Assembly (NCBI GenBank): GCA_013397455.1 | Contig: VYZB01000117.1 | Span: forward strand, 471,701 to 535,700 | From: Crotophaga sulcirostris | Taxonomy: Eukaryota; Chordata; Aves; Cuculiformes; Crotophagidae | DNA: 64,000 nt | Direction: 5' to 3' | Shown: positions 1-13,265 of the stretch, piece after piece | How positions within the stretch are numbered: the stretch's first letter is position 1 | How the letters are laid out: each line of letters opens with the position of its first letter | Program-made: the position numbers and the translations under genes | Notes under the pieces: model-generated | The model's database searches: none | Told to the model about the DNA's origin: nothing | The model's input: the letters and a program-made list of their open reading frames with translations, nothing else

Positions 1-845
1 ACAACAGGATCAAGTGTTCAAGGCATGGATGAATGACTGCTATTTCAAACGCACGACTGTCTACAACCTATCATGTCCATTTAATAAATCAGGTGGGAGG
101 ATCCTTTGTATTAAGATTTTGTGAAGAAAAAGGGCTCTTATTATTTCATGCATAGCATAAACTATTAAGTGCATCTATATGTTTTGTTGCAAGTTGTTCT
201 CCAAGAAGTTATTATATGTAATCCGTACTACACACCACTGCAGTGCTGTTATTTATTGCAGCATTCCAACCCCATTAAAAAGCATTTTTTGGGGGAAAAA
301 GCGTAGTTTTCAAACATGAGCAGAGTGACAAATGGAACTGTGGGGATTCCATGTAAGTAACTGAAGTATCGTGCTCATGAATTAGCCCCCCTATGCCCTA
401 TTCACCTCCATAGTTGCAAGAACATGGGGGATAGGTTAGAAGAGAGAGAAGAGGGTGTGAAAATGCTGTTATTGCTTTCATAGTCCCAAATAACTCTGTA
501 AACGCTTCCCTGGTTCTCCCTGCTGCCGACATACACTGCAAATTCTCCCCCACAGGATCAGATCTGCTGTATATTGCCTCCTTCATTCTCGGAACTCAAA
601 GTGCTTTAAAAGACATCAGTTTCAAGGCCCATTAAAATCAGTGTGCATTTTTTCCACTAATGTCAAGAGGCTTTTAATCAGACTTTAAATTACTCCCCAG
701 CTTCAACTGACTTCTGAGTTGTTTCTTTCCCACAAATGCATTTTCCCTGCTTGAATCTCATTTCCTGCCTCTCTTTCTAATCTCCTTTTTAGGTCCCTTC
801 TGTTGTTTTTCTCTCCTTACACTGTATTTTGCAACACTTCCCACC
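1..845. other. Unique AT-rich DNA, no gene seen
   Basis: No repeat, RNA gene or convincing coding frame was recognised. The only open frame of note (about 62 codons near 398-586, minus) has no recognisable motif and is of a length expected by chance in AT-rich DNA. Confidence 0.5.
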
Positions 846-1055
846 ATACTGTCATCTGCAAGGTGAATTAATATGCTCCATCTTCCAGATCATTAACAAA
901 GGCACTAAATATAATCCCAGGTGAAAACTACCCGTGATACACCACAACTCCAGGGTAAGGAATGAGATGCATTCCCCTGTTCCCTACAGAATTATACAGG
1001 ATCTCAAAATCAGTCTCAGCTCATCAAAGAAACCTCGTCAAGCTCATTCAATTAA
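846..1055 (-). mobile_element. Very old CR1-like LINE relic (ORF2 region)
   Basis: On the plus strand the order of short blocks (TCATCTGCAAG, then CCAGATCATTAACAAA, then TCATCAAAGAAA further on) follows the antisense of the ORF2 region of old amniote CR1 LINEs as I know it. The match is patchy, with many substitutions and small gaps, and no frame is left. This would be a relic much older than the avian CR1 copies elsewhere in the window. The call depends on remembered consensus and could be wrong. Confidence 0.4.
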
Positions 1056-1652
1056 TTCTTTTTTTTTTCTCTCTAGTGGAATAACCTAACACAGACAGGC
1101 AGACAAACACAGAGAGAAGTATCTATATCGTCTTCCAGAGTGGAGAAAGAGAATGAGAAAAGGTAAAGAAATGGTGTATGGCAGTGCTACATAAAATTCA
1201 TTTTTTATACTCATATAAAAATGCATTTAATAGCACTGGCATGCCACAGAAGGCTGACATGTTTTTCATTGAATCCAGCCCTCACTTTATATTTCAGTTC
1301 CATCAGTTAAAGATGCCACACTCACAATAACTCACGGAATATAAAATATTTATTACAACCTAACTACTGCAGGTACAGAATACTCTTTCTCTGTCTGGTA
1401 TTTATACTCTCTATATGCAGCTTTAGTCAGATAACAAATCACATTATTATTTACCACATTCCTCAGATAAACTTTCTATGATACCGATAAATCATGCACT
1501 TTCTTTTCTTAATTACTTACTGGAGAGAAATGTATCTGTTGTTTTGCTGAGACCTATCAAGGCAAGTGACCCTCATAGCATTCTAATATCATGGAGCTGT
1601 TGGCACGAGGGAGGTCTGGGAGAACAGAAAAGGCATTCTGGAGGAATTCTGG
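1056..1652. other. Unique AT-rich DNA, no gene seen
   Basis: Contains a short T-run near 1061-1070 and otherwise ordinary AT-rich sequence. No repeat or coding region was recognised. Confidence 0.5.
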
Positions 1653-1879
1653 AGGCTTGATATTAGGAAAAAGTTCTTCAATGAAAGGGTAATTAGCCAT
1701 TGGAATGCGCTGCCCAGGGAGGTGGTGGAGTCACCAACCCTGGAGGTGTTTAAGAGGAGACTGGATGAGGCACTCAGTGCCATGGTTTAGATGATGGGTT
1801 GGTGTTAGTGTTGGGTTATAGGTTGGACTCGATGATCTCAGAGGTCCTTTCCAACCTTGTAATACTGTGATACTGTGAA
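1653..1879 (+). mobile_element. CR1 LINE 3' end, ATACTGTG-tail subfamily
   Basis: A 5'-truncated CR1 keeping only about 227 bp: the last codons of ORF2 (frame reading through [24 protein letters not shown] residues), the short 3' untranslated part and two copies of the 8-bp tail ATACTGTG. The same sequence is seen at 8779-9515, 15533-15757, 29724-30338, 32911-33056 and 55255-55394, so these form one subfamily. The 3'-anchored, 5'-truncated form is that expected from target-primed reverse transcription. It cannot move by itself. Confidence 0.93.
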
Positions 1880-4800
1880 ATGTGCATGTATGGATACGCA
1901 GGTATGGAGGGGTTCTCTGCAGGGTTCAGTAGTATAGATACTCCCCTGGCAGTAGACAGAGGAGCTTTCAACTTCACTGCTGGCAGCATTAGCAGCCTGG
2001 CGTGAGCAACTGCCTTGTTCATCTTCTGATCATCGGCATCCACTGCGAGGCTGAAATAAATGTCTCCCTACTAACTCTCTGTTCTTTATTCAGTCAGTCC
2101 TACGAGAACTTTCTGCATACAATCAGAAAGGGTAAATTTGGATTTAATCTCCACTATCCACCTCATCCATTTCTAATTTAGTTATATGGTTATTATATGG
2201 GTTGTGTAAGTAAATGACAGCAAAGTATTCCTGCCATGTAATTATATTTTAAAATCCGAGTAATAGCAGTTACTTTCATTAGTAATAACAATTATCATCC
2301 CTCCTAGCATAGTCTGAGATAAAGAAATTCCTTGTAATGATCTTGTAATGACAGTCTTACATCCATGTCATATTGATATAAATAATAGATTAAATGTCAA
2401 AAGAAAAATGATTAACTGTTTCTTCATTGAAGGAGCATGACTTTCTACATATCCACATGTCTTATTAGTTGGAAAATATATTAAAAAATATAATGATTAA
2501 CAAAGTCCAAGTTTTAGTTCTTTGAACAGTGGAAGTCCAGAAGAGGACTAAAAAAAACCCCAAAAAAGTACAGACCTTGAGTTAACTCTGAGGAAACTAA
2601 CAGCTCTTAGACAGTTCAGTCTAGACTTATGAAAGGATACTGGGTTCCCTAAAGCAAAAGAAATGTGTCACTGAGGACTTCCTGGCATATTGTGACCCTA
2701 CCCTTACATAGGGTAGGATCTGGTCCTGACACAAGGAGAGCCAGGGGAGACCAAGCTCAGCTCTCTCAAAGAGATCCTGCAGAATTACGAGGAACTCAAC
2801 TGAGTGGAGTTTCCCAGAGGCATTTGTGTGCCTGTTCACTCATGAACTGAGGTTCTGAAATACGGCTGTGTGTCTGTATCTGTATATCTCAAGTTATTCT
2901 TTTGTTTGCAAGGGAGAACTATGTACAATTTTCTACCTCAGGCTCTCAAAATGAGAATAATCAGAGATCTGAGGCATATTCTTGGATAAAAGTGGTTCTG
3001 GCAATTGTAGTAAATGTGTTTGGGACTATTCTCAGTCACCTAAGGTAAATGAGAAGAAAAGAATTTGTATCCATATTTTTAAATTTTCCTCACCTTAAAA
3101 ACAGAGTGGTGACACTCACACTGCCTGTTGGGAATGATTTATGCCATATGTTGATTTGTGAAATACTGAGGAATTGTTTGTAAAAGTCATATGGCCTTCA
3201 TGTAAAATCAATTCCACAATATGAATGGCTGATTCCAGTCCTTAGGTGCATTCACCAGGGTTGTTTAGCTTAGTAATGTGACTGTAACCTGTGATATCAT
3301 AGATGACACAATTTTTTGTTTGCTTACTTGGGTTTTTTAGTTGGACTTTTAATCAATTCTCCCCTTAGTTTTGTTTCTGTTGGATCTCTTAGGTCATATT
3401 TTCCCAAAGAGAAGAAAATCCAGACATAATAAAATATACTGAGAAACAAACTATTTTTCCATCTGATAAGAGAAATTTTAATTGGAATTAAATGTTAGTT
3501 GGACATTAAAGAAAGGAACCATGAACTTTTATTTAGACCTAAACTCACCAAAGTGCATTCAGTCTGACTTAATTCCCAAAATACAGTCAAATACATGCAG
3601 CTTCATATGCTAATAAGGCTTATTAGCTGCTCTCCACCAGCTGAACAATGCTTAATCCCACTTCAGAAAGAGGAAACATTGGGAAAGAATTAGATATTGA
3701 AGTACAAGTGCGTCGTTTCAGTATATACCCCCAACTGTCTAGGATACCTGTGGAGGGCATGAAAATATTATTAAAGGCTTACCAGAGGTTGTCACCCTTC
3801 TGAGAGATGAGTTGAATGCCAGACCAGTTATTCCAGGAACCTTGCAGAGCACTAAAGTTACCTAAGTAGTTCCCTGAAGGAGGGACACCACTAGAAGCCA
3901 CATGGACAGTCTTCCTGAAGAGCAAAAACAGAGGTCATGATATCATGAGCCAGTGTGGTGTTTGACGACTAAACCTTGGTTTTATACCTTTGGAAAACAA
4001 AACTGAAATTAGTCTTTCTCTGATTTCAGCTCAAGAATAATTATTTACGTCTTGTGCCCCTGTTCTCCAACATGTCACATGATGCTCAGTTTGCTAACAT
4101 TGCCCTTGACGTTGCTTTTATAACAAAATTATTGTTAAATTCCGTGTGTTTGTGCCATTTAGACTCAACGTATGTGTCAAATCACGTCTTTGGAGCTGTG
4201 ACTATAATTCATGGCAATATTTCTCTGTGATTTAACAAATAACATGAAACTGGTTTGTCCCAAAATCTAGCCTACTGTTTGGTTAGGTTACTTACCCAAA
4301 CCCTAGGGAAAAGCTGTTCATCGATTGACTTTTATATTCTTTTGATCCCATTCTTTGGCACATATCATATACATGCGAAGCCCTACAACTCTTAAATGCC
4401 AAGAACTTTTGCTTTCCATGATGAATCCCACTGGATAATACTGGAATCACAACCAAAAGAGATGCTTGTTTTCTTCTGGGATACGTCTGTATGTACTTCA
4501 ATGCGGAAAAAATCTCACAAGCTCTGAGTCTGTCCTAGAATACATAATCTAGTACTGTATAAGTCAATGCAAAATATAGTATAGTCTTTCTTAAACAGCA
4601 CACAGAAAGCTGAAATTGAAGAATGTAAAGAAAGCTAAATGTTACAATTGTCACCATTTTTGTTTTAATAAATTATTTTTGTTTAAATTCTGAGCAGCAT
4701 CCTTAAACCTTCTGGGCATTATTTCATTTAGGGGAATATTTCACTATCATCAAGTCTCCCTGTGTACACATAATTTCATCATTATTATTGTTCTCATAAT

Positions 4801-6231
4801 GGTAACATTTGAGTAAGCTATGTGATATAATCACTTTTTTATTAGAACTGCATACACACTAAGTGCATTTACTTTAACTCTGTCATGGGACAGAGACTAA
4901 GATTACTGTAATTGCATATTGCTCAGTATTGAAACATATTCTCATACATCACTTATCTATTGTATTTAAGCTACAATGTTAGACTTACAGAAAGGAGTGT
5001 AATACGCCTATACAGGACACAGCATAGAGCTGTTCTATTCAATTTTAAGTAATACTTCAATAATAAAACTTTGTGTGTGATTAACATTTTTGAGGTTAAT
5101 GTTTTTTATCGATTTTTTACTACGTCTGAAGTAAATCCTGAAATCCCCTCCAGCAAAGCTGCTGCTGCAATCCGTGCCATACATTTTTGAATCCCTCCCT
5201 GATGTGTTTGCTTAGGCAGTCAACTCCCAGTGTCAGTGGAAGTTTGCCTGACTGTGTGCTGAGAAAGAAAAGTAGGAAAACCTTCAAGATCTGGCCTCAG
5301 GTTACTGGCAGTGAAGTCTCTGCAGTACTTTTGTGCCTCTGAACTCTAATTGTCCTGAAGCTAAGCAAAGTTCAGATTCCAGCACTGGAGCTGAGCCAAG
5401 TCTAGGAGTCCTAACCTTAGCAAAAATCTCACTGAGGCATGGGAGTTTCATCTGATTAAAAATTTCAGGGTCTGGCCTGCTGTCTTTTAACTTTGTGTGT
5501 GTTCACTAGCCTACGCTCAGGAAGTGGAAGGCTCTAAGATCTCAATCCCTTCACTGAGCTTTGGTTGAAATAAATGTGAACAGGTCCTGTGGCTGGAAAT
5601 ATGGGACATAATTTGAGAGATGCTTTTGTAATATCTTTTTGAATTAAAATAGCCCGGCACTGCGAAGATATGGAAGCCTTCCAAAAAAGAGCTATTTTCA
5701 AATAAGATATTTTCTTCAAACAGTGTTTTAGTTTAGATCTGAATGCTTATTTTTGAAAACCTAATGAGGTTAATTATGTCCAGGTCATAGGATCACATCC
5801 TTCTAGAAAGGATAAATCAGTTGATCATAAGGTCTTTTTCCTAGGGATGAGTGTTTAGATATACTTTACCAGATGCTGCATTAGTAAGGTTCTTAAATGC
5901 AAAATGTGGAAAACAGCTTTACTGTTCCTCATGGAAAAATGGGGACACCAATATAAAAATGCAGAATAACCCCAAACCTTTCAAATTTTGAAGAAATGGG
6001 AACTGTGCTTGCATTACTCAAAGAGGATCTAATATTGTTTGGGGTTAGCTATGAAGTTTTCTAAAAAAAAAAGTCAAGAAGCATAAATTACATGTCTTTC
6101 CAATGGGCACAATGCTCTCACAATATTCATAACTTCTGCACATATTTTGAAATTATCTTTTTCGAACCTTGTGCTATTCCCATTCACTTTTCACCATTTC
6201 CACATACAAAAACATATATTCAACACTTCCT
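1880..6231. other. Unique AT-rich DNA, no gene seen
   Basis: About 4.3 kb with no recognised gene. Around 5195-5330 there are motifs (an inverted pair built on AACTCCCAGTG and GTGGAAGTTTGCC, followed by GATCTGGCC) that resemble an old dispersed repeat of sauropsid genomes, but the match is too weak to name. Open frames here (up to about 75 codons) show no motifs. Confidence 0.5.
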
Positions 6232-6676
6232 ACAGCCCAGAAGGGCAACAAATCTGGCGAAGAGTTTGGAGTCTGGTGAACAGCTGAGAAAACTGGCGTT
6301 GTTTAGTCTTAAGAAAAGGAGGCTGAGGGGAGACCTAATTGCTCACTACAACTACCTGAAAGGAGGGTTTAGTGAGGTGGGTATTGGTCTCTTTTCCAAA
6401 GTAACAAGTCACAGGATGAGAGGAAAGAGACTCAAGTTGCACCAGGGGAGGTTTAGATTGGATAATAGGGAGACTTTCCTTACTGAAAGAGTGGTCAAGC
6501 ATTGGAACAGCTGCCCAGGGAAGTGAAGGAGTCACTATCCCTGGAGGTGTTTAAAAACCGTGTAGAAGTGGCACTTCAGACATTGTTTAGTAGGCAGTGT
6601 GGTGTTGGGCTGATAGTTGGACTTGTTGATCTTTGAGGTGTTTTCCAACCTTACTGATTCCGTGATTCTGCGATTC
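6232..6676 (+). mobile_element. CR1 LINE 3' fragment, moderately diverged
   Basis: About 445 bp from the C-terminal end of CR1 ORF2 through the 3' tail, which reads ATTCCGTGATTCTGCGATT, a decayed form of the (ATTCTRTG)n CR1 tail. It belongs to a different subfamily from the ATACTGTG group: its end reads GTTGGACTTGTTGATC and lacks the TGGGTTGGTGTTAGTG block. Substitutions spread along its length suggest an older insertion. Confidence 0.9.
6241..6526 (+). pseudogene. CR1 ORF2 C-terminal remnant
   Basis: An open frame gives about 95 CR1-derived codons, including [20 protein letters not shown] and [20 protein letters not shown], the conserved C-terminal part of CR1 ORF2 beyond the reverse-transcriptase domain. 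The frame continues upstream into non-CR1 sequence to about 6092 by chance, so the apparent 144-codon frame is a chimera and not a gene. A one-base loss or change near the AACAGCTGCCC block shifts the frame compared with sister copies (NRLPR-type ending). No endonuclease or catalytic reverse-transcriptase residues are present. Confidence 0.85.
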
Positions 6677-8778
6677 ATAGGATGCTACCCTCTCCCTGTT
6701 TGTATACATCACCATAAAGGTTCAGAGGTAAATGCACTTTCCTGTTAACTAGACCTTGATGGAATTCTTCCATCTCTTTTTTGAGTTCTGTCTGTCAGTG
6801 ACATCATTGTCATCTTTATCTGTGAATGCTGTCAGCTAGGATTTTCTGTTGCTCAGATGATATTTTATGCTTTTGTTGGCTCTATTTTATTCTTTGACTT
6901 CTTGAAATATTTTCTTGTTTTACAGCATGAATTCTTCTGACAGTTTAAAATGAATAGTTTTGCTGACCTCAGCATATTATAGTTTCTTGCATGAATGCTG
7001 GTAGTTTTTCTATATTTTGCTTTCTATTACATTCCTTGAATCCCTTGAGATCCTTTTTAAGTCCTTTCTATGGGTTAGCCTCACTACGTTGCTCTTTCTT
7101 TTATTACTTGGTCAAACAACTTTTCAAAATGCTGACCAACTTTTCATTCAGAACTGGAGTACCAGTGACTTAGAGCTGTTCAGGGACTGAGAAAGATCAT
7201 TTGCAGAGTAGCAAGAAACTCCACTTTCTGTCATTCCCGTTGCTGGAAAATGCAAGAGAGATTTATTTTTCATTTTGTGGTAAAAGGCACAATCATAATG
7301 ATCAGTGTCATTTTTAAGCTCACACTGTGGCAAACAGCAGAGGACATGGCTACATATCTTCAGCCTATTTAAATACCAGTGTGAAAATGAAAGAACTGCA
7401 CAAATGCTATCACTGTCTTCTCTACCTCCAAATGCATAATTCACTTAAATTTTCTCATACTCCTCAAAACATCAGGTAAAATTGTGTGATTTATATGAAA
7501 AACCGTTGCCATAAATCAGCTCAAGACCATGCACATCAGGTCAAAACTATTCTTGGTTGCAAGATAGGTGAAATCAGTCACGCTGCTGAAATGAATGGTA
7601 TTATTGGAATCAAGAAAGTCCAGTCTGGAATGAATTTTTATCCATATTTAAACAGATGAGGCTCAAAACCTTCAGAAGTCTAGAGTTTCACTATCTTCCC
7701 CAAACAATATTAACAGTTATTATAATGTTGGTACTGACAAACAACAAAAAGATCAGGCTGTCTTCTATGATATTTTCAGTGTTATATTCCACATGTTTTT
7801 TGTCATTCTTTTGAGAGACTTCATAGATCTGGATTGTAAAATTAATGAGGATCAGATTATATATAGCTTATTTACAAATGTAAACTGCTATTCTCAAGAA
7901 GTAAATATTCTTGAAATAACATAAAAAATGTAGCTGAAAATATCCACAAGAAAATAATAAACCAACCTCAAACCAGCTGTGCCTGTAATTTACTTTTTCA
8001 CATTAATCCTCATTCGTATTGAAAGACATATTCATATAATATATATTAGGTACTATGAAATTTTATACACAATTAAATGAGACTATATGGCACACCCACA
8101 GATATTTTCTGTTAAGATGCTGTTTTCAAGAGTATGATATTTTCCTGACTTTAACCATTAGCCACAGTCTGATTTATGATTCAGCTGAAATGATCCATCT
8201 GTTTCTGAGAACAAAGCAAAATAAATGCAAAAGAAAATAAGGCATTATTTTTTTCATAGTAAAACTCTTACAGCAGCTTTATTAAAGAAGTACTTTACCT
8301 TTTGTTGGATGTGTTCTGAATATAGTGAAAGAATATTTACATCCTTGCAAAAATTAGACCAAAGATAGGCATGTTATGCTGAAATCTCCTTTGCCTATGT
8401 TTAAATTTGATGTTTGTCACTTAAGCGCATTAAACTTTCAATGCATTAAGAGGTTGATGCAGATCTAAAGTGCAGGAAGCAAGCAAAGCTGGATCTGTTA
8501 TTGTCACTGTTCTCTAGCAGGAGTTACATGGGTGCTGGGGAAAGGGAAGCTATATTCATGCAATATGACAAATCTGAATGAAGACGACTCAGAGAGAATA
8601 GGAAAGACCAAGAGTAGAGATTAGATTTTGCTGAAAGAGTGGAATTCTTTTCCAAACCAACACTTCTGCATATGAGATCTGCATCTGCTTTAGGAGTCCA
8701 AGCTATAACTACAGTCAATGAATGGTCTGTTCAGTTGATCACATATCACAGTTTGGTGCCATTCTTGATAGCTGAAGG
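6677..8778. other. Unique AT-rich DNA, no gene seen
   Basis: About 2.1 kb of AT-rich sequence. A 98-codon frame (7148-7444, minus) and shorter frames show no recognisable domain. No repeat was recognised. Confidence 0.5.
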
Positions 8779-9515
8779 CAGTATCACATACAGTAACACA
8801 ATATCACAAGGTTGGAAAGGACCACTGAGATCATCGAGTCCAACCTATAACTCAACACTAACACCAACCCATCATCTAAACCATGACACTCAGTGCCTCA
8901 TCCAATCTCCCCTTAAACACCTCCAGGATTGGCGACTCTACCACCTCCCTGGGCAGCACATTCCAATGGCTAATCACCCTTTCAGTGAAGATCAAGCCTA
9001 AACTTTCCCTGACGAAGCTTGAGTCCATGTCCTCTTGTTCTGTCACTGGTCACCTGTGAGAAGAGACCAACACCTGCTTGACTACAACCTCCTTTTAGGT
9101 AGTTGTAGAGAGCAATAAGGTCACCCCTGAGCCTCCTCTTCTCCATGTTAAACAACTCCAGCTCCCTCAGTCGCTCCTCGTAGAGTTTGTGCTCCAAACC
9201 CTTCACCATCTTTGTTGCTCTCCTCTGGACACACTCCAGTGTCTTGACATCTTTCCCAAACTGAGGGGCCCAGAACTACACACAGTACTCAAGGTGAGGC
9301 CTGACCAGTGCCAAGTATAAGGGGTTGATAACTCCTCTTGTCCTGCTGGCCACACTATTCCTGATGCAGACCAGGATCCCATTGGCCTTCTTGGCCACTT
9401 GGGCACACTGCTGGCTCATGTTGAGTTTCCTGTCTACCAACACCCCCAAGTCCCTTTCTGCCTGACTACTCTCCAGCCATTCTGTCCCCATCCCTAGTAA
9501 GCTGTAGGACATGAC
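8779..9515 (-). mobile_element. CR1 LINE fragment, ATACTGTG-tail subfamily, longest copy
   Basis: About 737 bp in minus orientation, the longest copy of this subfamily in the window. It covers the late reverse-transcriptase/thumb region and C-terminal end of ORF2, the 3' untranslated part and a decayed ATACTGTG tail (seen on the plus strand as ACAATATCACAAGG). Compared with sister copies it lacks 14 bp between 8990 and 8991, within the run that reads AACTTTTTCCTAAT on the plus strand of other copies. The 5' truncation lies near 9515, just after the block CTGTAGGAC. Confidence 0.94.
8997..9512 (-). pseudogene. CR1 ORF2 fragment with one internal stop
   Basis: One frame runs from 9512 down to about 8997 with a single internal stop at 9276-9278, where the sister copy at 29.7 kb has a Gln codon (CAG to TAG, one transition). 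Recognisable segments are [11 protein letters not shown] before the stop and [20 protein letters not shown] and [20 protein letters not shown] after it, the conserved CR1/Jockey ORF2 C-terminal block. The 14-bp deletion near 8990 shifts the last part out of frame. The catalytic YADD-type motif lies upstream of the truncation and is absent. Confidence 0.88.
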
Positions 9516-12458
9516 ACAGTACCTATGGTAGATCCATATCCTCTTGGGTCAGCAACCAAACACCAGAGAGGGATATCCTAAAGCACGTCAAATGGCCTAG
9601 TTGAAAAGTTTTTTGTTTGAACAGCTAAGCCATGCTTTAGCGATCTATCCTTATTATCCACTGGAGTGTTGAGGACTGTTTAGTTGATTAGGCAAAAGAG
9701 TTCTGATTTAGTTTTTTTTAAATATAGACACATAGCACCATATGAATGCCATAGGCTACCCAAGATCAGGAAATGGGATATCCATGTGGGACTCTCAGAT
9801 ACAACAGAGGAACAACCTACCAGAGCCCCTGTGTTTCTGGAGTAGTACCTGAAGGTAAGGAGGAGCACTGTAATGTGTCTGAACTGGATATCTCTGTTTT
9901 ATTTAATAAGTGAAAATATATCCTGGGTGTCTGCCTTCGAATCAGTTCTATTCACCACAATGCTTCACTAACTACATCCACACTGGCGATAACGATACCA
10001 TTCTTGCTCATGGGTAGACACCAACAAATACACACTGAAAGTCAGGTGGTTTACTCTTTGCAGGACTCTCACTACAGGTAATCTCTGTCCTTGCTGACCT
10101 TGGTGCCATTTCAAAAGCCCTAAGGTATCCATGAGGCTGACAAGGGCAAGTATATGAACACTGGGTGTACTTTCTCATTGGTGTGTGCATTAGATTCATC
10201 TGTTATATTACTGTTCTTGATCCTCAATGTCTAGTTCACTGTTCTGGGGTTAATTTGATGTCATTAAGAAATCAAAGCTTCTTTAAACCTGATTCTGTTG
10301 CAGAATTAAATTGTATGAGCTAAAATTTTTTCCTGGTACACCAACTCATAGAAGGGAATACTACTGAGGTAAAGAGTAAAACGTTGTTCTGGTGTGGATA
10401 TTTTATTTAGGATAGAACAGATGATCAAATTTATTTGTTTTCCTGTATTTGTTGCCCCTCTAGAGTAGAAGAACATGAAGCTGTTCTCAAACTATGGGAA
10501 ACACTTAAAAAGAAATTTTGTGGGGCTTTAATTCAGTCCCCTTTTAACCATTTTTCAGTATAGTAGTAGAGTTTTTAGTTACCCTCAAGATTGCATGGAA
10601 CAGGGAGCAGTAGAGATTGTTTATTTCTTAAAATTGTGTCTTCTACTAAGAAAATCTAAACCAAGATGTTTAAAGATCTCATAACCTGGCCCTATGAACG
10701 AGTGGTGTAAACATCTCAGTGACATGGGGGGCAGGTCAAAGTGTAAAACCAGAAAGCATCAATAACTTTTTTTTGGAAGGAAATCAGTTCCTTATATGAA
10801 ATAAAACCTCAAGTAGAGCTCTGTATTCATGTAGTACACTGGAGAAACATTCATGCACTCAGTTTGTCTTTTCATTTTGAGTTTCCATAACATTCTTTGT
10901 CCTTATTGTATCTGGTGGTGACTCTCTCATCAGGGAGCAGAAGATTAGAGGCTGAACGTATGCCACATTTTAAATTAATAGCTGAGATCTCTTTAAGCAG
11001 GGCTGGTATGTATTATTTTATGTCTCCCTTTACCTTTACTTCATACAGTGCGAAAATATCCAGGATAACCACAGAGCTTTGCTGTGTGTAAGAACCCTGT
11101 GTTCTGTCAAAATAAATACAGAGGAATTGTGTAAGCTTCTGAAGGATGAATCAGAGATCTTCTGAGAGCTGTTTTGTTTCTAACCCCTTGATAATTCCCC
11201 TAGTGGTTACCAAAGTCCCTAAATGAATGAGAGCTATATTGAGATGTGTCAGTATTAGCTGCGGAAAGCGTAGATTTAATCCAGGAATAAGTGGCACCAA
11301 CCTGTATAGGATTTAGAGGTTCTGTAAAGGACACCAGCTAATCTATGAATAACTCCACAGGAATCACATTCTAGGTAGCCACCAGGGAATCAAGTGAATT
11401 GGCTCTTATTCCATTCAAACTGAAATTCTGACAGAGTTATGTGAATCCTAGAAGCAGAAAGGATTTAAAAAAATAGTAAGTAAAAAGAATGACAGGTTAG
11501 CTGCTTAATGCTTATATTTCCAGCCTTCTGTCATGTAGCTGTGCCCTTCCACTGGGAAGGGAAAAGAGGAAGGAAGGAGGGGGCAGGGAAGCTCTCTAGA
11601 ACAGATGCCAAAATTTCATTAGACTTTATGAGATGTCTTGACTCCCCATTGGACTCTGATGGTAGTTTTGGAGGAGACTACATCACCGTTATCTTGACCT
11701 TCTGTTACAGTGTTGAATAAAGTGACCTTGAAAAGTCTTTGAACAAGATGCTGTGTTTCTTGACTTGAGAGATTAAAGGTTTCTATAAGAAAATACATAA
11801 TCCTGTCAGTTTTCAGCTGTAGGAATCCTGGGGACATACAATGAGACTTAGATTATATCTCTATTTTGCTCAATGGGCGCTAGCATTAATGTGATCTGTT
11901 TGTTATGAGAAAAATGTATTTTAAAACAAGAGGGAAGAATGTATGAAGACATCTTATTTCTTTTTTTTCTTCCTTTTTTTGCCAAGATGTATATACAAAA
12001 TCAGGAGGAGAGTGCAAAGCTGCTTCATTTGTCAATAGAGTTTTCTTGGTTTATATTATCTAGTTTCTGTCTTTGAGAAACAACACTGGTGGTTTGGTTT
12101 TGTTTGGTTTTCTTTTTTTTTTTCTTTACTTTCTGCATAATATTTTGTTGATGAAAATTTCAAAGCATGTTGTACTACAGAAGTCTTGGCATCAACATAC
12201 TACTGAATGCTGAGAATTTTTTAAGAAGACGACTGAATCTGCAGTCAATCAAGCAAATGAACAAGTGCATTTAACAAGCAGTAGGAGGATGTTTAATCTA
12301 CAGTGAAGAAATATAATTCTCAGACATTTAAAAGCACACATCTGTTCTGTTCAGCTATAAAGGTCTGATTCTCTTCTTACTTAATATAAAGTAACTCAGG
12401 AATAAAAAGGCTGAAGTCTGTTGACACATGGCAGTGTACAATCAGAATTAAGGGAAGA
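9516..12458. other. Unique AT-rich DNA, low-complexity tracts
   Basis: About 2.9 kb without a recognised gene. It holds a purine-rich tract at about 11554-11589 (GGAAGG repeats) and a G/T then T-rich tract at about 12088-12124. Open frames of 60-72 codons show no motif. Confidence 0.5.
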
Positions 12459-13265
12459 ATAGAATCATAGAATGGTTTGGGTTGGAAGGGACCTTAAAGA
12501 TCACCTAGTTCCAATCCCCCTGCCATGGGTAGGGACACCACACACTGGACCAGGCTGCTCAAGACCACATCCAACACCTCCAGGGAGAGGGCATCCACAG
12601 CTTCCCTGGGCAACCTGTGCCAGTACCTCACCACCCTCATCGCGAAGAATTTCTTCCTAATATCTAATTAAATCTTCCCCCTTCCAGTTTAAAGCAATTC
12701 CCCCTCACCTATCACTACAAACTTTTGTAAAAAGTCCCTCCTCGACTTTCCTGTAGGCCCTCTTCAGGTATTGGAAGGCTGCTATGAGGTCCCCCCGGGA
12801 GCCTTCTCTTCTCCAGCCTGTCAACTCTCTCAGCCTGTCCTCATAGCAGAGGTGCTCCAGCCCTTTGATCATCTTTATAGCCCTCCTCTGGATCCACTCC
12901 AACAGTTCCATATCCTTCTTATGTTGGGGATTCCAGATCTGGACACAATACCCCAGGGGGGTTCTCACAAGAGCAGAGTAGAGGGGAAGAATCGCCTCCC
13001 TTCACCTGCTGGTAATCCTTCTTTTGATGCAGCCCAGGACACAGTTGGCCTTCTGGGCTACGAACACACATTGCCAGCTCATGTTGAGCTTCTCATCAAT
13101 CAGCACCCCCAAAGTCCTTCTCTTTAGGGCTACTCTCAACCACATCATCCCCCATCCTTCGTTGATACTGGGGCTTGCCCCAACCCAGATGTAAGACCTT
13201 GCATATGGCCTTGTTGAACCCCATGAGTTTCACACAGGCCCACACATACATATTCAGGGTCCCTT
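12459..13265 (-). mobile_element. CR1 LINE fragment, J-like subfamily, minus orientation
   Basis: About 800 bp of CR1 in reverse orientation. On the plus strand it begins with the antisense tail ATCATAGAATGGTTTGGGTT and continues through the CCATGGGTAGGGACACC block common in neoavian CR1-J-type elements. It shares most of its length with the plus-strand copy at 17445-18282. Against that copy it lacks about 15 bp near 12570 (the CTGGCCTTGAACA block) and its 5' limit is blurred between 13244 and 13275. Confidence 0.93.
12705..12968 (-). pseudogene. CR1 ORF2 C-terminal remnant
   Basis: An 87-codon frame includes [40 protein letters not shown] and [20 protein letters not shown], matching the C-terminal part of CR1 ORF2. 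The [17 protein letters not shown] block is altered to TGWRREGSRGDL by small indels. The frame is short and not functional. Confidence 0.85.

Noticed and set aside
6092..6231. N-terminal part of an apparent 144-codon gene
   Set aside because: The first part is flanking DNA joined by chance to the CR1 ORF2 end; there is no start context or homology.
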